From the NCBI GenBank assembly GCA_001897525.1, contig MKTB01000015.1, positions 337,959 through 401,958 of the forward strand: a stretch of DNA of 64,000 bases. The letters are read 5' to 3'. Positions 1 to 7,930 of this stretch are shown here, piece by piece (within the stretch, counting starts at the first letter, position 1; every line of letters starts with the position of its first letter). The DNA is from Bacteroidetes bacterium 43-16 (GTDB lineage Bacteria; Bacteroidota; Bacteroidia; Chitinophagales; Chitinophagaceae). The translations under genes were made by a program, and so were the position numbers. The notes below the pieces were generated by a model, which made no database searches, was not told the DNA's origin, and saw nothing but the letters and a program-made list of their open reading frames with translations.

Positions 1-9
1 TCTTCCATG

Positions 10-870
10 CTACTTAACTATGCCTTCCAGGTACCTGCCATAACCACTCTTTTTAAGCGGTTCTGCCAGCTTCAATAATTGTGCTTTATCAATATACTTC
101 ATCCGGTAAGCAATCTCTTCCGGACAGCCTACTTTTAGCCCCTGCCTGTTTTCAATGATCTGCACAAATTGGCTGGCCTCCATCATAGAATCAAAAGTAC
201 CGGTATCCAGCCATGCAGTACCCCTGTTTAAGACACTTACCTTCAGCTTACCCATTTCCAGGTAGGCTTTATTGATATCTGTTATTTCATACTCACCCCT
301 TGCAGAGGGTTGCAACTCCTTAGCTATAGATACTACCGAGTTGTCATAAAAATAAAGTCCGGGAACTGCATAATTTGATTTAGGCTGAGCCGGCTTCTCT
401 TCAATAGAGACTACATTAAAGTCTTCATCAAATTCTACTACACCATATCTTTCCGGGTCCTGGACCTGGTAAGCATATACTACGCCGCCTTCTACATTTG
501 TATTGGCTTGTAACAATGTGCCCATTCCTGCCCCATAAAAAATATTATCTCCAAGTACCAGGGCAACTTTATCGGCCCCTATGAACTTTTCTCCGAGTAC
601 AAAGGCCTGGGCCAGGCCATTAGGCACTTCCTGCACCACATATTCAAAATTACAGCCCCATTGTTTACCATCTCCCAGAAGGCGGGTAAACCCCAATTGA
701 TCTTCAGGAGTGGTAATAATCAGTATATCCTTTATCCCGGCCATCATGAGCACAGATAAAGGATAATATATCATTGGTTTATCATAAATGGGCATGAGCT
801 GTTTACTGATGCCCTTAGTTATGGGATACAATCTTGTTCCGGAACCTCCGGCTAGTACTATTCCCTTCAT
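10..870 (-). CDS. rfbA: Glucose-1-phosphate thymidylyltransferase (RmlA)
   Basis: Makes dTDP-glucose from dTTP and glucose-1-phosphate, the first step of dTDP-L-rhamnose and related dTDP-sugar synthesis, in the cytosol. The 286 residues match the family's usual length. The nucleotide-binding motif [11 protein letters not shown] is at residues 8-18. [10 protein letters not shown] (about 104-113), EEKP (about 157) and [10 protein letters not shown] (about 217) are all present. It is the last complete gene of a minus-strand run exbB-rfbB-rfbC-rfbA, three bases after rfbC. Its TAG stop is followed two bases later by an ATG on the same strand (positions 8-6), so another operon gene, perhaps rfbD, may start there and continue outside the window. 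That last point is inference. Confidence 0.95.
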   Translation of the reverse strand: MKGIVLAGGSGTRLYPITKGISKQLMPIYDKPMIYYPLSVLMMAGIKDILIITTPEDQLGFTRLLGDGKQWGCNFEYVVQEVPNGLAQAFVLGEKFIGADKVALVLGDNIFYGAGMGTLLQANTNVEGGVVYAYQVQDPERYGVVEFDEDFNVVSIEEKPAQPKSNYAVPGLYFYDNSVVSIAKELQPSARGEYEITDINKAYLEMGKLKVSVLNRGTAWLDTGTFDSMMEASQFVQIIENRQGLKVGCPEEIAYRMKYIDKAQLLKLAEPLKKSGYGRYLEGIVK

Positions 871-873
871 AGT

Positions 874-1413
874 TTAGTCTTTATTAAAAAACGGGAGTTC
901 CAGATCTTTTTCCGAAAACTGCATAGCAGATGCCGGCACTTCCCAGTCTATGGACAAAACCGGATCATCATACCTGATGCCAGCTTCTGCAGATTTATTA
1001 TAAAAATTATCGCATTTATAGGCAAACACCGCAGTTTCACTCAATACGGAAAAGCCATGTGCAAAACCTCTCGGAATATACAATTGAAGATTATTTTCGG
1101 CACTCAGTTTTACACCGATCCAGTCTCCATATGTTGGAGAACCGGGCCTTAAATCCACCGCAACATCTAAAACTTCCCCGGCCAGCACCCGGACCAGTTT
1201 TGCCTGGGCACTATCACCCGTTTGCATATGCAATCCCCTGATGGTACCAAAGGTAGAGAAAGACTGGTTGTCTTGTACAAAATTACCATTTGCTTTGGTC
1301 AGTTCCTCAAACTTTACCTGGTTGAAACTTTCAAAAAAGTATCCCCTCGCGTCTTCAAAAACGGATGGCTTGAGGAGGAAACAGCCTTTCAGTTTAGTCT
1401 CTTCTGCCTGCAT
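874..1413 (-). CDS. rfbC: dTDP-4-dehydrorhamnose 3,5-epimerase (RmlC)
   Basis: Epimerises C3 and C5 of dTDP-4-keto-6-deoxyglucose, the third step of dTDP-rhamnose synthesis. The 179-residue cupin protein shows RGYFFESFN (about 23-31), QDNQSFS followed by RGLHMQ with the catalytic His (about 59-64), DLRPGSPTYG (about 88) and IPRGFAHGF (about 113-121). The residue after the catalytic His is Met, where Tyr is common in the family. It directly abuts rfbB (ATG at 1413-1411, rfbB stop at 1416-1414), so the two are probably translationally coupled. Confidence 0.95.
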   Translation of the reverse strand: MQAEETKLKGCFLLKPSVFEDARGYFFESFNQVKFEELTKANGNFVQDNQSFSTFGTIRGLHMQTGDSAQAKLVRVLAGEVLDVAVDLRPGSPTYGDWIGVKLSAENNLQLYIPRGFAHGFSVLSETAVFAYKCDNFYNKSAEAGIRYDDPVLSIDWEVPASAMQFSEKDLELPFFNKD

Positions 1414-2469
1414 TTATCTTTTGTATTGATGTTCGTAATATTGTTGATAGGCTCCGCTGGTCACATTTTGCAGCCAGTCTTCATTCGCCAAGTACCAGTC
1501 TACCGTACGCTCCAGTCCTTCTTCAAACTGTAAGCTGGGAGCCCAGCCCAGTTCTTCCTGGAGTTTTGTAGCATCTATAGCATAGCGTAAGTCATGCCCT
1601 GCCCGGTCGGTGACATAGGTGATCAGCTTTGCCGATGCACCGGCTTCACGACCTAATTTCTGATCCATGATAGCACATAATAAATGGATCAGGTCAATAT
1701 TGGTCCATTCATTATGCCCGCCTATATTATAGGTAGTACCCGAAGCGGCCTTATGAAAGATAATATCTATAGCACGTGCATGGTCTTCCACAAACAGCCA
1801 GTCTCTGACATTCTCCCCTTTACCATAAATGGGTATAGGCTTGTTTTGCTTGATATTGTTAATAGAAAGAGGGATCAGTTTTTCCGGGAAGTGGTGAGAG
1901 CCATAGTTATTAGAACAGTTCGAGATCACGCAATCCATTCCATAAGTGTCATAATAAGCCCTTACAAAATGGTCGGAACTTGCCTTGGAGGCAGAATATG
2001 GACTATGAGGATCATAAGCAGTTGTTTCTTCAAACATACCTTCTGCACCTAAAGAACCATACACTTCATCTGTGGAAACATGATAAAAACGATGCTTATC
2101 ATAAGCTCCTTTCCAGGCATTTTTTGCCACATTCAGGAGGGTAACCGTACCCACCACATTTGTCATTACAAAATCCAGGGGATTAGTAATGCTCCTGTCT
2201 ACATGGCTTTCCGCGGCTAAATGAATGACCGCATCCGGCTTGTAGGTTTCAAATAGAGATTCAATAAATGCGGTATCACAAATATCTCCTTTTACAAATT
2301 TATAATTAGGAGCGTCTTCAATATCTTTTAAATTAGCCAGGTTGCCTGCGTAGGTAAGCTTGTCTAAATTTATAATGGTATAATCAGGATAAGCGGTCAC
2401 AAATCTCCTTACTACATGAGATCCTATGAAACCTGCTCCTCCTGTAATGATGATTGTCTGATCAGACAT
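1414..2469 (-). CDS. rfbB: dTDP-glucose 4,6-dehydratase (RmlB)
   Basis: Converts dTDP-glucose to dTDP-4-keto-6-deoxyglucose with bound NAD. It is an extended short-chain dehydrogenase of 351 residues. The Rossmann motif TGGAGFIGSH is at about 9-18. VSTDEVYG (about 131) carries the Asp-Glu pair used in dehydration. The catalytic YSASK is at about 157-161. It lies 15 bases downstream of the ExbB-like gene on the same strand and abuts rfbC. Gene order B-C-A supplies three of the four rhamnose-pathway enzymes; RmlD is not in the window. Confidence 0.95.
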   Translation of the reverse strand: MSDQTIIITGGAGFIGSHVVRRFVTAYPDYTIINLDKLTYAGNLANLKDIEDAPNYKFVKGDICDTAFIESLFETYKPDAVIHLAAESHVDRSITNPLDFVMTNVVGTVTLLNVAKNAWKGAYDKHRFYHVSTDEVYGSLGAEGMFEETTAYDPHSPYSASKASSDHFVRAYYDTYGMDCVISNCSNNYGSHHFPEKLIPLSINNIKQNKPIPIYGKGENVRDWLFVEDHARAIDIIFHKAASGTTYNIGGHNEWTNIDLIHLLCAIMDQKLGREAGASAKLITYVTDRAGHDLRYAIDATKLQEELGWAPSLQFEEGLERTVDWYLANEDWLQNVTSGAYQQYYEHQYKR

Positions 2470-2484
2470 TGTTGTTATTTATAA

Positions 2485-3195
2485 TTAAGAATGAGCAGGA
2501 GTATGCAGGATATCTACCAGTTCGGTAGCGGCTGTTTCTATTTGATTCACTCCCTTATTGATCCTCGCATTCAAATAATTGTAGGCTACATAGGCTACCA
2601 GACCAATAATAAGGCCCGTGGCAGAAGTAACCATTTTGGTATAAATACCACCGGCCACACTATTGATAGAGAAAGCAGGATCGTGCTGAATGTTATAGAA
2701 CATCACGATCATACCTACGATAGTACCTAAGAAACCAAAGATAGGAGCAATACCTGCGATTACAGAAAGTGCGCCCAGGTTTTTCTCCATTGCATACACT
2801 TCCAGCTTCCCGGCATTCTCCATAGACTTTTCTATATGATCTATAGGTTTGCCTATCCTGCTGATCCCCTTAACGATCACTCTTGGGGTAGAGGCATCAT
2901 AATTCTTACATAATTGTTGTGCACCCGACAGGTTACCTTCAACGATCTTCTCTCTCACCCTGGACATAAAATCCTGGGGGATATTCAACATCTTCCTGAT
3001 CGTAATAAAGCGCTCAAAAAACACATAAACAGCAATAAGGCTACAGATCAGCAAAGGAATCATCAGTACCCCACCTTCTTTCAACAAATACCACAAAGAC
3101 AAAGTCTCTTGTTTGGGAACTGCGGGTTGTGGGGCTGCAACCATATGCTGGGCTGTATCTATAGCAGCCTGAAGTAATACCGGGCTCAAACTCAT
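2485..3195 (-). CDS. MotA/TolQ/ExbB proton channel family protein
   Basis: Inner-membrane proton-channel subunit of the ExbB/TolQ type, which energises TonB- or Tol-like systems together with an ExbD/TolR partner. The 236-residue protein has an N-terminal segment, a first membrane helix (about 40-58), a cytoplasmic domain, and two further helices. The helices lie within the conserved region IAPIFGFLGTIVGMI (about 165-180) and around TSATGLIIGLVAYVAYN (about 196-212). It heads a minus-strand operon with rfbB, rfbC and rfbA. No ExbD/TolR gene follows, which is unusual because the two are normally adjacent. A TAnnTTTG-type box sits 29 bases upstream of the start. Confidence 0.88.
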   Translation of the reverse strand: MSLSPVLLQAAIDTAQHMVAAPQPAVPKQETLSLWYLLKEGGVLMIPLLICSLIAVYVFFERFITIRKMLNIPQDFMSRVREKIVEGNLSGAQQLCKNYDASTPRVIVKGISRIGKPIDHIEKSMENAGKLEVYAMEKNLGALSVIAGIAPIFGFLGTIVGMIVMFYNIQHDPAFSINSVAGGIYTKMVTSATGLIIGLVAYVAYNYLNARINKGVNQIETAATELVDILHTPAHS

Positions 3196-3223
3196 TATAT
3201 CTAGAAATTATTTTTGAATAGAA

Positions 3224-3231
3224 CAAAAGTA
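3224..3231 (-). promoter_or_regulatory. Bacteroidota -7 box upstream of the exbB-rfb operon
   Basis: On the minus strand the sequence reads TACTTTTG, matching TAnnTTTG, 29 bases before the start codon at 3195. It would drive exbB-rfbB-rfbC-rfbA. Confidence 0.6.
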
Positions 3232-3235
3232 AAAA

Positions 3236-3266
3236 AAATGGGTAAAACTTTCAAATTTACCCATTT
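3236..3266 (-). terminator. Terminator after the SlyD-type gene
   Basis: An 11-bp perfect stem (3236-3246 with 3256-3266) is followed on the minus strand by a run of eight T. It separates the isomerase gene from the exbB operon, and the T run overlaps the next promoter region. Confidence 0.7.
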
Positions 3267-3291
3267 CCTACTCGTATTTTATAATTACAAA

Positions 3292-3720
3292 TTAGCCTAT
3301 TTCCACTAATTCAATATCAAATACTAAATCTTTACCTGCCAAAACGTGGTTAGCATCTAAAATAACAGACTCTTCTTTAACTTCAGCAATAATTACCGGA
3401 AATACATTTCCTTGGTTATCACTCAAGTGCATCTGCATACCTACCTCAGGTGCAGCACCTTCAGGGAAGTCTGTTTTAGGAAACTCCAACATATTTTCTG
3501 GATTTGCAGGACCGTAAGCTTCTTCCACAGGAATATCTACAGTTTTTTTATCACCTACTACCATTCCGATCAAGGCATCATCAAATCCTTTGATCACCTG
3601 ACCTTGACCAACCACAAATTGCAGAGGCTCACGACCTTCTGAACTATCAAATGTTGTACCATCTGTCAATTTACCGTGATAATGCACCTTTACAGTATCA
3701 CCTGCTTTTACTTGCGCCAT
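3292..3720 (-). CDS. FKBP-type peptidyl-prolyl cis-trans isomerase, SlyD-like
   Basis: Catalyses proline isomerisation and assists protein folding, probably in the cytosol because no signal peptide is seen. The 142 residues carry the FKBP core with VHYHGKLTDGTTFDSS (about 12-27) and QVIKGFDDALIGM (about 41-53). An insert-in-flap stretch follows (YGPANPENM to about 125). The protein then returns to the FKBP fold with NHVLAGKDLVFDIELVEI. Unlike Escherichia coli SlyD it has no His/Cys-rich metal-binding tail. It is transcribed alone, with a hairpin terminator downstream. Confidence 0.9.
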   Translation of the reverse strand: MAQVKAGDTVKVHYHGKLTDGTTFDSSEGREPLQFVVGQGQVIKGFDDALIGMVVGDKKTVDIPVEEAYGPANPENMLEFPKTDFPEGAAPEVGMQMHLSDNQGNVFPVIIAEVKEESVILDANHVLAGKDLVFDIELVEIG

Positions 3721-3853
3721 AAAATGCTTAATATAATGTTTAAAACTGCACGCAAGATATCTTTTAATTACCTTACTGCAAACTTTTATTGAAATACTTA
3801 AGATATATTTAAAATAAATAATACCTCACAAATACCTGGTTACAAATCAATAC

Positions 3854-4792
3854 TTATACGAGGATATCGTAACATTTATGGATCTGCTTATTCCTGAAAT
3901 CTTCGGGAATAGTCTCCTGGCTGATCTCTTTCACCGACTGCACTTTTAGCCTCGAAAAATCCGGCTGGAAATTCCTGAAATTGTTGGAAAAATAAATTTT
4001 TGCACCCGGGTTGCAATGTTTCAGCAATAAGTGCAGCATCGTAGGATGATCTCTTTGCGTATCCCAGGTGCCGCTCATGCGCTTGCTGTTACTGAAACTG
4101 GGCGGGTCAACGATTACCAGGTCATATTTGCGGGTCACCTCCCCTTTCAAAAAGGTCATCACATCTCCCTGTATAAAGTCCTCCTCTATTATTTCCAGGT
4201 CGTTCAGCGCAAAGTTCTCTTTAGTCCACTGTATATAAGTCTGGGACAAGTCTACCGTGGTCACGCCGGTAGCACCCGATGCCGCGGCATAAACCGAAAA
4301 AGAACCGGTATAGGCAAAAAGGTTCAATACCTGCTTACCTTTTGCTTCCGTTAAAAAACGGCTGCGTAAAGGCCGGTGGTCCAGGAAAAGACCCGTGTCC
4401 AGGTAGTCGCTCAGGTTCACCCGGAATTTAAGTCCGCCTTCTGCTACGACCATCTTATGCTGTACTGCCGCTACTTTTTCATACTGCTCTTCCCGCCGGG
4501 CCAGTACCCTGCGGTGCTTGACAAAGACTTTTTCCTCCGGCACATGCAGCACTTCAGTAATTACCTTGCCTGCTGCACTCACATATTCGTCCTGCTCCTC
4601 CACGCTTTGATAACGGCTCAGGTAAGCGGATACATGGATACAATCTTCATAAATATCTACACAGAAAGGATATTCCGGGATATCATGGTCATATATCCTG
4701 TAGCAGCTCACCGCATTACGGTCAGCCCACTTAGCAGTATGCTTGAAGTTTTTCTTCAAACGGTTGGCAAATGGTTCCATACCGTCGATCAC
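3854..4792 (-). CDS. Stand-alone RlmK-type 23S rRNA (guanine-N7) methyltransferase
   Basis: SAM-dependent rRNA methyltransferase resembling the C-terminal (RlmK) half of the E. coli fusion RlmKL, which makes m7G2069 in 23S rRNA. In the 312 residues, FANRLKKN is at about 7-14. This is followed by a substrate domain with NLSDYLDTGLFLDHRP (about 123-138), the SAM motif NLFAYTGSFSVYAA (about 152-165), TTVDLSQTYIQW, and the catalytic-loop DPPSFSNSKRM (about 229-239). There is no PUA or THUMP domain and no RlmL half. It starts right after the stop of the ComA-like gene, so the two are probably cotranscribed. The family is sure; the exact target base is inferred. Confidence 0.85.
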   Translation of the reverse strand: MIDGMEPFANRLKKNFKHTAKWADRNAVSCYRIYDHDIPEYPFCVDIYEDCIHVSAYLSRYQSVEEQDEYVSAAGKVITEVLHVPEEKVFVKHRRVLARREEQYEKVAAVQHKMVVAEGGLKFRVNLSDYLDTGLFLDHRPLRSRFLTEAKGKQVLNLFAYTGSFSVYAAASGATGVTTVDLSQTYIQWTKENFALNDLEIIEEDFIQGDVMTFLKGEVTRKYDLVIVDPPSFSNSKRMSGTWDTQRDHPTMLHLLLKHCNPGAKIYFSNNFRNFQPDFSRLKVQSVKEISQETIPEDFRNKQIHKCYDILV

Positions 4793-5560
4793 TTATTTAT
4801 CCAGAAACATAGTAAAAGAATCACCCCTTAAGCCGATACGCATCGCTTCCAAAGGAATCACTTCGTTCGGAGCAATATTACCGAGGTTTACATTACAGCC
4901 CAGCAGGTTTAAGAAATACATTTGTTGCGCTTTCTGCGGCGCTTCCCAGAGTATTTTTTCTGCAGGAATTTTGGTCAGGATCTCCTGTACCAGGCCTTCC
5001 CTCACTTCTCCTGACCCCCTGTAAATACCGATATTTCCGGCTTCTCTCGCTTCTGCAATTACGGTAGAAGAACCTGCGTCCAGCTCTGCCTGCATCTGCT
5101 CGATCCATTTATAAGGAGGCATTACATTAGAAGCATCTTTACTACCCACCTCTGAAAGTACGGTGAAGCCTTCTGATGCCAGGCGTTCAATATGTTTACA
5201 TTTCTCTGCATGCGGAATGGTCACGGAGCCGTCAGAAACTTCAAGATACTTCATCCCATACTCTTTCAAAGCATTGATATAATCATCTAATTGATTCCTT
5301 ACCAGGAACGCTTCAAATAAGGTACCGCCAAAGTAAACCGGCAAATCTGCTGCTGCATACACGGCCAGTTTCTCCTTTAAATTAGGGGTCACCGCTGCTG
5401 TTCCGAATCCGAGCTTAATGATATCTACATGAGGTCTTGCAATAGACAGGAAATTATGCACTTCAGGTATGCTCAAACCCTTATCCATTACCATTGTGAT
5501 GCCATCTTTACGTGGCACAGAAGTACGTGCCGGCATTTGCCCTAAATTGAAATTTATCAT
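4793..5560 (-). CDS. Phosphosulfolactate synthase-like protein (ComA family)
   Basis: Resembles ComA, which adds sulfite to phosphoenolpyruvate to give phosphosulfolactate, first known from coenzyme M synthesis in methanogens. From the chosen start the protein is 255 residues (TIM-barrel length). It has KLGFGTAAVTPNLKEK, VYFGGTLFEAF, LEVSDGSVTIP, VLSEVGSKD, IAEAREAGNIGIY and LWEAPQKAQQ, all typical of the family. I chose the ATG at 5560: a minus-strand TATTTTTG box at 5590-5583 lies upstream of it and makes a longer 5596 start unlikely. A bacterial role in making sulfolactate or cysteate for sulfonolipids is plausible but inferred. Confidence 0.85.
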   Translation of the reverse strand: MINFNLGQMPARTSVPRKDGITMVMDKGLSIPEVHNFLSIARPHVDIIKLGFGTAAVTPNLKEKLAVYAAADLPVYFGGTLFEAFLVRNQLDDYINALKEYGMKYLEVSDGSVTIPHAEKCKHIERLASEGFTVLSEVGSKDASNVMPPYKWIEQMQAELDAGSSTVIAEAREAGNIGIYRGSGEVREGLVQEILTKIPAEKILWEAPQKAQQMYFLNLLGCNVNLGNIAPNEVIPLEAMRIGLRGDSFTMFLDK

Positions 5561-5582
5561 TATCTCATAATTAATTAGTCTG

Positions 5583-5590
5583 CAAAAATA
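5583..5590 (-). promoter_or_regulatory. Bacteroidota -7 box for the comA-like/rlmK-like pair
   Basis: Reads TATTTTTG on the minus strand, 22 bases before the ATG at 5560. It lies inside the longest possible ORF, so it decides the start. Confidence 0.6.
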
Positions 5591-5665
5591 CATCATCTCT
5601 CTGAAAAGCGTTCACACATAATCCTGTAGCGTGCAAAAAGCTGGATGAAGGATTTATTTTTGCCC

Positions 5666-5673
5666 TACCTTTG
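5666..5673 (+). promoter_or_regulatory. -7 box immediately upstream of the M16 gene
   Basis: TACCTTTG, a perfect TAnnTTTG match. Only six bases separate it from the ATG at 5680, so the mRNA would be leaderless or nearly so. The TTG at 5671 that could start a longer ORF lies inside this box. Confidence 0.6.
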
Positions 5674-5679
5674 CCTCCT

Positions 5680-6966
5680 ATGCGTAACAGAAGTATTCCT
5701 CCTCAAATACACGATGCGATTAGCTTTGACTTTAGTTTACAGCCTTGCAACATCATAACTTGTGACAATAATATCCCGCTTTACTGGATCAATGCCGGTG
5801 CACAGGAAGTCATCGAGATCAGCCTTGTATTTAAAGCCGGTATCTGGCATGAGCCTCATAATGCTGTAGCGCAAACCGTGGCGGCCTTACTTAAAAGCGG
5901 TACCTCAACACAGAATGCCTTGGCCATTAACGAGGCCATTGAATATTACGGGGCCTCATTGAAGGTAAGTGCCAATAATGACTGGGCTTTTGTGACCCTG
6001 CATTGCCTCAGCAAACATGCCACGGCCATCTTACCTACCCTTCATGCCATCCTGACTGATGCTGCATTTGAAGCACATGAACTGGAACTTTACAAGCAGA
6101 ATGCCCTTCAAAGACTGGCGGTAAACCTGAGACAGAGCGATTTTGTCGCCAACAGGAATATTGATGCGCTGCTCTTTGGCCGGGAACATCCTTACGGGAA
6201 ATATACAGAAGCAGCCGATATCCAGGCACTGACTACAGAACAACTACGCGATTTCCATAAAAAGAACTATGCTGCCAATAATTGCCGCATCTTCGTTTGT
6301 GGTAACTATACAGACGCTACTTTACAAGCCATAGTGGACACTTTCGGGAAGGACAACTGGAACGAAAGCCTGGCTTATACCACACAAAACACTGCGGACA
6401 TAGCCGGTAGTGAACAAAAACTGTTTCGCATCATTAATGATGAAACCAGTGTGCAGGGCGCGATCAGGATGGCACGCATGATCCCTAAGCGGGACGATCC
6501 TGTCTTCCCGGAGCTTTTTGTTATGAATACCGTGTTCGGCGGCTATTTCGGTTCCAGGCTCATGGCCAATATCAGGGAAGATAAAGGCTATACTTATGGC
6601 ATTTATTCCAGTCTCCTGAGCTATATACATGCCGGAGTGATGATGATCGGCACCGAAGCCGGGAAAGAGGTTTGTGAGCAAACCATTGTCGAGGTTAAGA
6701 AAGAAATGAAACTCATGCAGGAAACCCTGGTCCCTGAGCAGGAATTGCTGCTGGTGAAAAACTACCTGCTGGGCAGTATCCTGGGCGACCTGGATGGTCC
6801 TTTTTCCATTATGCAAAGGTGGAAAAACCTGATCCTGAACGACCAGGACATCCATACCTTCAACCGGAACATCAAGGTGTATAAAAACATTACACCGCAA
6901 CGGTTGCAGGAGCTGGCTCAGATGTACCTGCACGAAGCTGCTTTCTACGAATTAGTAGTAACTTAA
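5680..6966 (+). CDS. M16 family metallopeptidase homologue, non-catalytic type
   Basis: Pitrilysin/PqqL-like protein of 428 residues with two M16 halves. The expected zinc motif HxxEH near the N-terminus is replaced (HNAVAQTVAALLKSGT at about residues 63-78), so this is the subunit type that cannot bind zinc. The C-terminal half keeps the substrate-side R/Y motif, seen as GGYFGSRLMANIREDKGYTY (about 287-306). In characterised heterodimers this subunit pairs with an HxxEH partner usually encoded next door; none is adjacent here. No clear signal peptide is seen. ATG 5680 was chosen because the upstream TTG falls in the promoter box. Confidence 0.85.
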   Translation: MRNRSIPPQIHDAISFDFSLQPCNIITCDNNIPLYWINAGAQEVIEISLVFKAGIWHEPHNAVAQTVAALLKSGTSTQNALAINEAIEYYGASLKVSANNDWAFVTLHCLSKHATAILPTLHAILTDAAFEAHELELYKQNALQRLAVNLRQSDFVANRNIDALLFGREHPYGKYTEAADIQALTTEQLRDFHKKNYAANNCRIFVCGNYTDATLQAIVDTFGKDNWNESLAYTTQNTADIAGSEQKLFRIINDETSVQGAIRMARMIPKRDDPVFPELFVMNTVFGGYFGSRLMANIREDKGYTYGIYSSLLSYIHAGVMMIGTEAGKEVCEQTIVEVKKEMKLMQETLVPEQELLLVKNYLLGSILGDLDGPFSIMQRWKNLILNDQDIHTFNRNIKVYKNITPQRLQELAQMYLHEAAFYELVVT

Positions 6967-7010
6967 GAGCAACAGGACTGAACAGTAAGCATGACACTAA
7001 CTGACTATAA

Positions 7011-7047
7011 ATAACAAAGGCGAATCTGATCGATTCGCCTTTGTTAT
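7011..7047. terminator. Bidirectional terminator between M16 and DUF5606 genes
   Basis: A 16-bp perfect stem (7011-7026 with 7032-7047) with a five-base loop lies between two convergent genes and can serve both. Confidence 0.75.
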
Positions 7048-7067
7048 ATACCATAATCAATGATTGA

Positions 7068-7754
7068 TTAATCTTCTTTTTTCTTAGCTGCTTTTTTAGC
7101 AGGCTTCTCTTCACCTTCTGCAGTTGCTTTAGTAGCTTTCTTGGCAGCCGCTTTTTTAGCAGGCTTCTCTTCACCTTCTGCAGTTGATTTAGTTGCTTTT
7201 TTAGCAGCCGCTTTCTTGGCAGGCTTTTCTTCAGTTTCAGCTTCTTCCTTTTTAGCAGCAGCTTTCTTCGCCGCTTTTTTAGGAGCTTCTTCTGTTTCTG
7301 TTGCTTCAGTATTAGATTCTAATACGATATCACCTATATTTTCTTCGCTTTGCTTGTACATGTCGAAGTTCAACAGATCGTTAGCTTTCAACAATTCATA
7401 CCACTTCAACACTTTTTTGATATCGCTTACATACACGCGCTCCTGGTCAAATTCCGGAAGTACAGTAGCAAAATACTTTTTCAATTCATCACTTGAAGCT
7501 TTCTTACCTGAAAGTAACTCTTTAACAGGCGCATCATCGCTTTTTATTTGCTCCAACACTTCATGTAGACGTACATTATCGCTATAGGTATAAATTTCAA
7601 TACTCTCAAGTGGTGTCAATTGATGAACTCTTGAAGAAACAAACTTAATACTCTTATCAGCCAAGCTCCGCACCAATGCTCCGTCATTCTTTGTACTTAC
7701 TAATTGGTAAAGTCCAGGCAAACCGGTTACAGCTACAATTTGTCTATATTCCAT
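7068..7754 (-). CDS. DUF5606-like protein with histone H1-like Lys/Ala-rich tail
   Basis: 228-residue protein. The first about 145 residues form a conserved Bacteroidota domain starting EYRQIVAVTGLPGLYQL, which I recognise as DUF5606-like and whose function is unknown to me. The last about 80 residues are low-complexity, with repeated KPAKKAAAKKATK blocks separated by acidic TAEGEE, like histone H1 or AlgP tails. This suggests nucleic-acid binding (inference). The tail is encoded by 60-bp direct repeats, so its length may vary between strains. A minus-strand TATTTTCG box lies 35 bases upstream. Confidence 0.8.
   Translation of the reverse strand: MEYRQIVAVTGLPGLYQLVSTKNDGALVRSLADKSIKFVSSRVHQLTPLESIEIYTYSDNVRLHEVLEQIKSDDAPVKELLSGKKASSDELKKYFATVLPEFDQERVYVSDIKKVLKWYELLKANDLLNFDMYKQSEENIGDIVLESNTEATETEEAPKKAAKKAAAKKEEAETEEKPAKKAAAKKATKSTAEGEEKPAKKAAAKKATKATAEGEEKPAKKAAKKKED
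7085..7240 (-). repeat. 60-bp tandem repeats encoding the Lys/Ala tail
   Basis: The blocks beginning at 7091 and 7151 are almost identical over 60 bp, and a third, more diverged copy follows at about 7211. Each encodes one 20-residue KPAKKAAAKKATK-TAEGEE unit. It is in-frame, so copy-number change would alter tail length only. Confidence 0.75.
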
Positions 7755-7788
7755 TTCAAAAATTTTAATACTATTTAATTTAGGTTTG

Positions 7789-7796
7789 CGAAAATA
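7789..7796 (-). promoter_or_regulatory. -7 box for the DUF5606 gene
   Basis: TATTTTCG on the minus strand, one base off TAnnTTTG, 35 bases before the ATG at 7754. Confidence 0.45.
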
Positions 7797-7918
7797 GGGT
7801 ATTTTTTTTAAATCTCTGGCAAGATCAACAGGAGATTAATTTTTTTTATTGAAATATAGTCTTTTCCTCCTCAACTTAACGCCAAAGGTATTATCCGCTT
7901 AAATGCCAAATCTTTTCC

Positions 7919-7926
7919 TATTTTTG
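7919..7926 (+). promoter_or_regulatory. -7 box four bases before mlaE start
   Basis: TATTTTTG, a perfect TAnnTTTG match, with only four bases before the ATG at 7931. If used, the transcript is leaderless. Confidence 0.6.
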
Positions 7927-7930
7927 CTCT

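Noticed and set aside
6322..6933. Antisense open frame of 203 codons inside the M16 gene
   Set aside because: The plus-strand frame encodes the recognised M16 R/Y motif; the antisense product has no recognisable features.
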